Assembly: GCA_900548565.1 (NCBI GenBank)
Contig: URKV01000105.1
Location: 1-6,322 of the forward strand
Direction: 5' to 3'
Origin: an uncultured Collinsella sp.
GTDB taxonomy: Bacteria; Actinomycetota; Coriobacteriia; Coriobacteriales; Coriobacteriaceae
Length of the DNA: 6,322 nucleotides
Shown here piece after piece: positions 5,160-6,322 of the stretch. Under the pieces are notes generated by a model. It saw only the letters and a list, made by a program, of their open reading frames with translations, did no database searches and was not told where the DNA came from. How positions within the stretch are numbered: position 1 is the stretch's first letter; the number at the start of each line of letters is the position of its first letter. A program made the position numbers and the translations under genes.

Positions 5160-6275
5160 TTAGAGCGTGATGATGTCCGAGATATTGAGGGCCCGAGCAT
5201 CGACGGCATCGTGCGTGGCAAGCAACAGCATGCGGCCGTCGAGCAAGTCGAGCACGACCTCGGCGCATGCGTCGCGCGCAGCGGTATCTAGACCGGTAAA
5301 GGGCTCGTCCAGAATCACCGCGTCGCCCGGACACAGCAGGGCTCGGGCAATCTCGACGCGACGGCGCTGCCCGCCCGAGAGCTCGGCCACGCGGGCATGC
5401 ACATCAATCCCCGGCACCAGCAGGCGCAACAGGGCCGCGGCACTCGAGGCGTCCACGCGCGCGTCGGCACACACCAGCACGTTATCCAAAGCAGAGGCGT
5501 CCTCAACCAGGCGCGTATCCTGAAACACCATGGAGCACGGTGCGCATTCCCCCGCTGTCAACGAAAGCAGCGTCGACTTGCCCACGCCTGAAGCGCCCAT
5601 CACGCAGATACGCCCGCCCGCGGGCACGTTGAGCACCAGACCATCCAGCGCCGGAGCCCAGGGTGCCCGGTCGCCCACGGCGAGCGCAAGCTCCGCCGCA
5701 GCCCCGCCACCAGCAGAGCCGCCCGCACGCCCACGCAGTCCATGCCCATGTGCCCGCACGGCCGCGCGCCACGCCACGGGTCCCGAAACCCGCAGCAGCC
5801 ACACCAGCACGCGTTCACACGCCCACGAGGCGGCAACGACCAACACGGTCCACGCCAGCAGATCAGCCGTCTCGATGAGCAGCTTCGCCTGATAGATGCG
5901 TTCGCCCACGGTGCCCGTCGCCATGCCGATGAGCTCCGCCGCCACGCCGGCCTTCCAGCTCATGCCGATCACAGCGCGGGCGCACGAAAGCACAAACGGC
6001 AGGACTTCGCGCCAGGTGTGGGCACAAAACAGACGCCAACCCCGCACGCCATGCAGACGAAACATCTGCTCCAGCGGCTTATCCACTTGCGCCAAGCCCT
6101 CGACCAGCGAAAAATACACGCCCGGCAGTGCCATCAAAAAGACCGCCGCGACGCTCACACGCGCCGACCCCAACCAAATGAGCAGCAGGACCACCACGCA
6201 GGCAACCGGTGTCGCCTTAACAAACGAAAGCGCCGGCGCCACCAAGCGGGCAAGCGTCAGCGACCGCACCGAGAC
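5160..6275 (-). CDS. ABC transporter permease-ATPase fusion (SsuC/TauC-type permease plus NBD), C-terminal part
   Basis: The last 371 residues of a membrane ABC importer subunit; the N-terminus is off the contig. Residues 1-165 resemble the C-terminal half of a nitrate/sulfonate/taurine (SsuC/TauC) permease: hydrophobic segments near 22-36, 42-60 and 141-161, the cytoplasmic coupling loop with LHGVRGWRLF (74-83) and WREVLPF (88-94), then AGVAAELIG (109-117). A Gly/Ala/Arg-rich linker (166-195) leads without interruption into an ATPase domain with Walker A GASGVGKST (227-235), Q-loop Gln252, signature LSGGQ (299-303), Walker B VILDEP (320-325) and H-loop His355. All catalytic residues are intact. 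The ATPase is short, about 175 residues: Walker A Lys233 to Gln252 is 19 residues, against roughly 37 in SsuB/TauB. These two subunits are usually separate proteins. The substrate cannot be told. Residues MYKRQ reading in from the right edge are adapter, not the true start. Confidence 0.88.
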   Translation of the reverse strand, partial: VSVRSLTLARLVAPALSFVKATPVACVVVLLLIWLGSARVSVAAVFLMALPGVYFSLVEGLAQVDKPLEQMFRLHGVRGWRLFCAHTWREVLPFVLSCARAVIGMSWKAGVAAELIGMATGTVGERIYQAKLLIETADLLAWTVLVVAASWACERVLVWLLRVSGPVAWRAAVRAHGHGLRGRAGGSAGGGAAAELALAVGDRAPWAPALDGLVLNVPAGGRICVMGASGVGKSTLLSLTAGECAPCSMVFQDTRLVEDASALDNVLVCADARVDASSAAALLRLLVPGIDVHARVAELSGGQRRRVEIARALLCPGDAVILDEPFTGLDTAARDACAEVVLDLLDGRMLLLATHDAVDARALNISDIITL

Positions 6276-6322
6276 CTGTCTCTTATACACATCTCCGAGC
6301 CCACGAGACTCCTGAGCATCTC
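6276..6322 (+). other. Nextera read-2 adapter with i7 index (artefact)
   Basis: Not genomic. CTGTCTCTTATACACATCT (6276-6294) is the Tn5 mosaic end, CCGAGCCCACGAGAC (6295-6309) the read-2 stub, TCCTGAGC (6310-6317) an i7 index and ATCTC (6318-6322) the start of the P7 oligo. Plus-strand translation gives the well-known artefact peptide CLLYTSPSPRDS. Confidence 0.98.

Noticed and set aside
4596..5334. A toxin gene next to the antitoxin
   Set aside because: I examined the open frames on both strands here. Those overlapping the antitoxin, the palindrome and the end of the ABC gene are Arg/Pro/Ala-rich and show no RelE, YafQ, HicA or PIN pattern.
47..6275. tRNA, rRNA or riboswitch genes
   Set aside because: No cloverleaf, rRNA-like stretch or recognisable riboswitch core was seen in the intergenic regions (399-627, 1345-1597, 4654-4741, 4946-5159), all shorter than 300 bases.
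5896..6315. Plus-strand open frame of 139 codons ending CLLYTSPSPRDS
   Set aside because: Antisense to the ABC permease and completed by adapter sequence.

Overview
The window is an assembled contig of about 6.2 kb of GC-rich bacterial DNA (positions 47-6275). Complete Nextera/Illumina adapter sequence, including index bases, remains at both ends (1-46 and 6276-6322). Nothing outside 47-6275 is biological, and both outermost genes are cut by the contig ends. The gene content, GC-rich codons with AGGAGG-type ribosome sites, and the style of GC-rich dispersed palindromes suggest a gut actinobacterium of the Coriobacteriia, Collinsella-like. That placement is an inference from recall and no search was run.

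Layout, left to right. (1) The 5' part of a fucO-type lactaldehyde/1,2-propanediol oxidoreductase on the minus strand (47-398), with a candidate promoter and a LacI/CcpA-type operator upstream. (2) A YoaK/DUF1275 membrane protein on the minus strand (628-1344), followed by two hairpins, one a good intrinsic terminator. (3) A divergent intergenic region (1345-1597) with a perfect 12-bp inverted repeat, then ygiQ on the plus strand (1598-3745), a large radical SAM protein with a second conserved cysteine cluster and low-complexity tails. (4) A CPBP (Abi-type) intramembrane protease on the minus strand (3742-4653), convergent with ygiQ and sharing its stop region. (5) A nested palindromic repeat (4671-4732). 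(6) A short RelB/DinJ-type antitoxin on the minus strand (4742-4945) with no recognisable toxin beside it. Its leader holds a long inverted repeat and three 10-bp direct repeats. (7) The 3' part of an ABC transporter protein on the minus strand (5160-6275) that fuses a SsuC/TauC-type permease to an unusually compact ATPase domain.

The genes do not form one pathway. fucO belongs to fucose/rhamnose or propanediol metabolism. yoaK and ygiQ are conserved genes of unknown function. The antitoxin and the CPBP gene lie in tandem, could be co-transcribed, and are separated only by the palindromic element. The parts most worth a second look are the permease-ATPase fusion, the antitoxin with its putative operator array, and the palindrome between antitoxin and CPBP gene. 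I see no convincing complete novel system.
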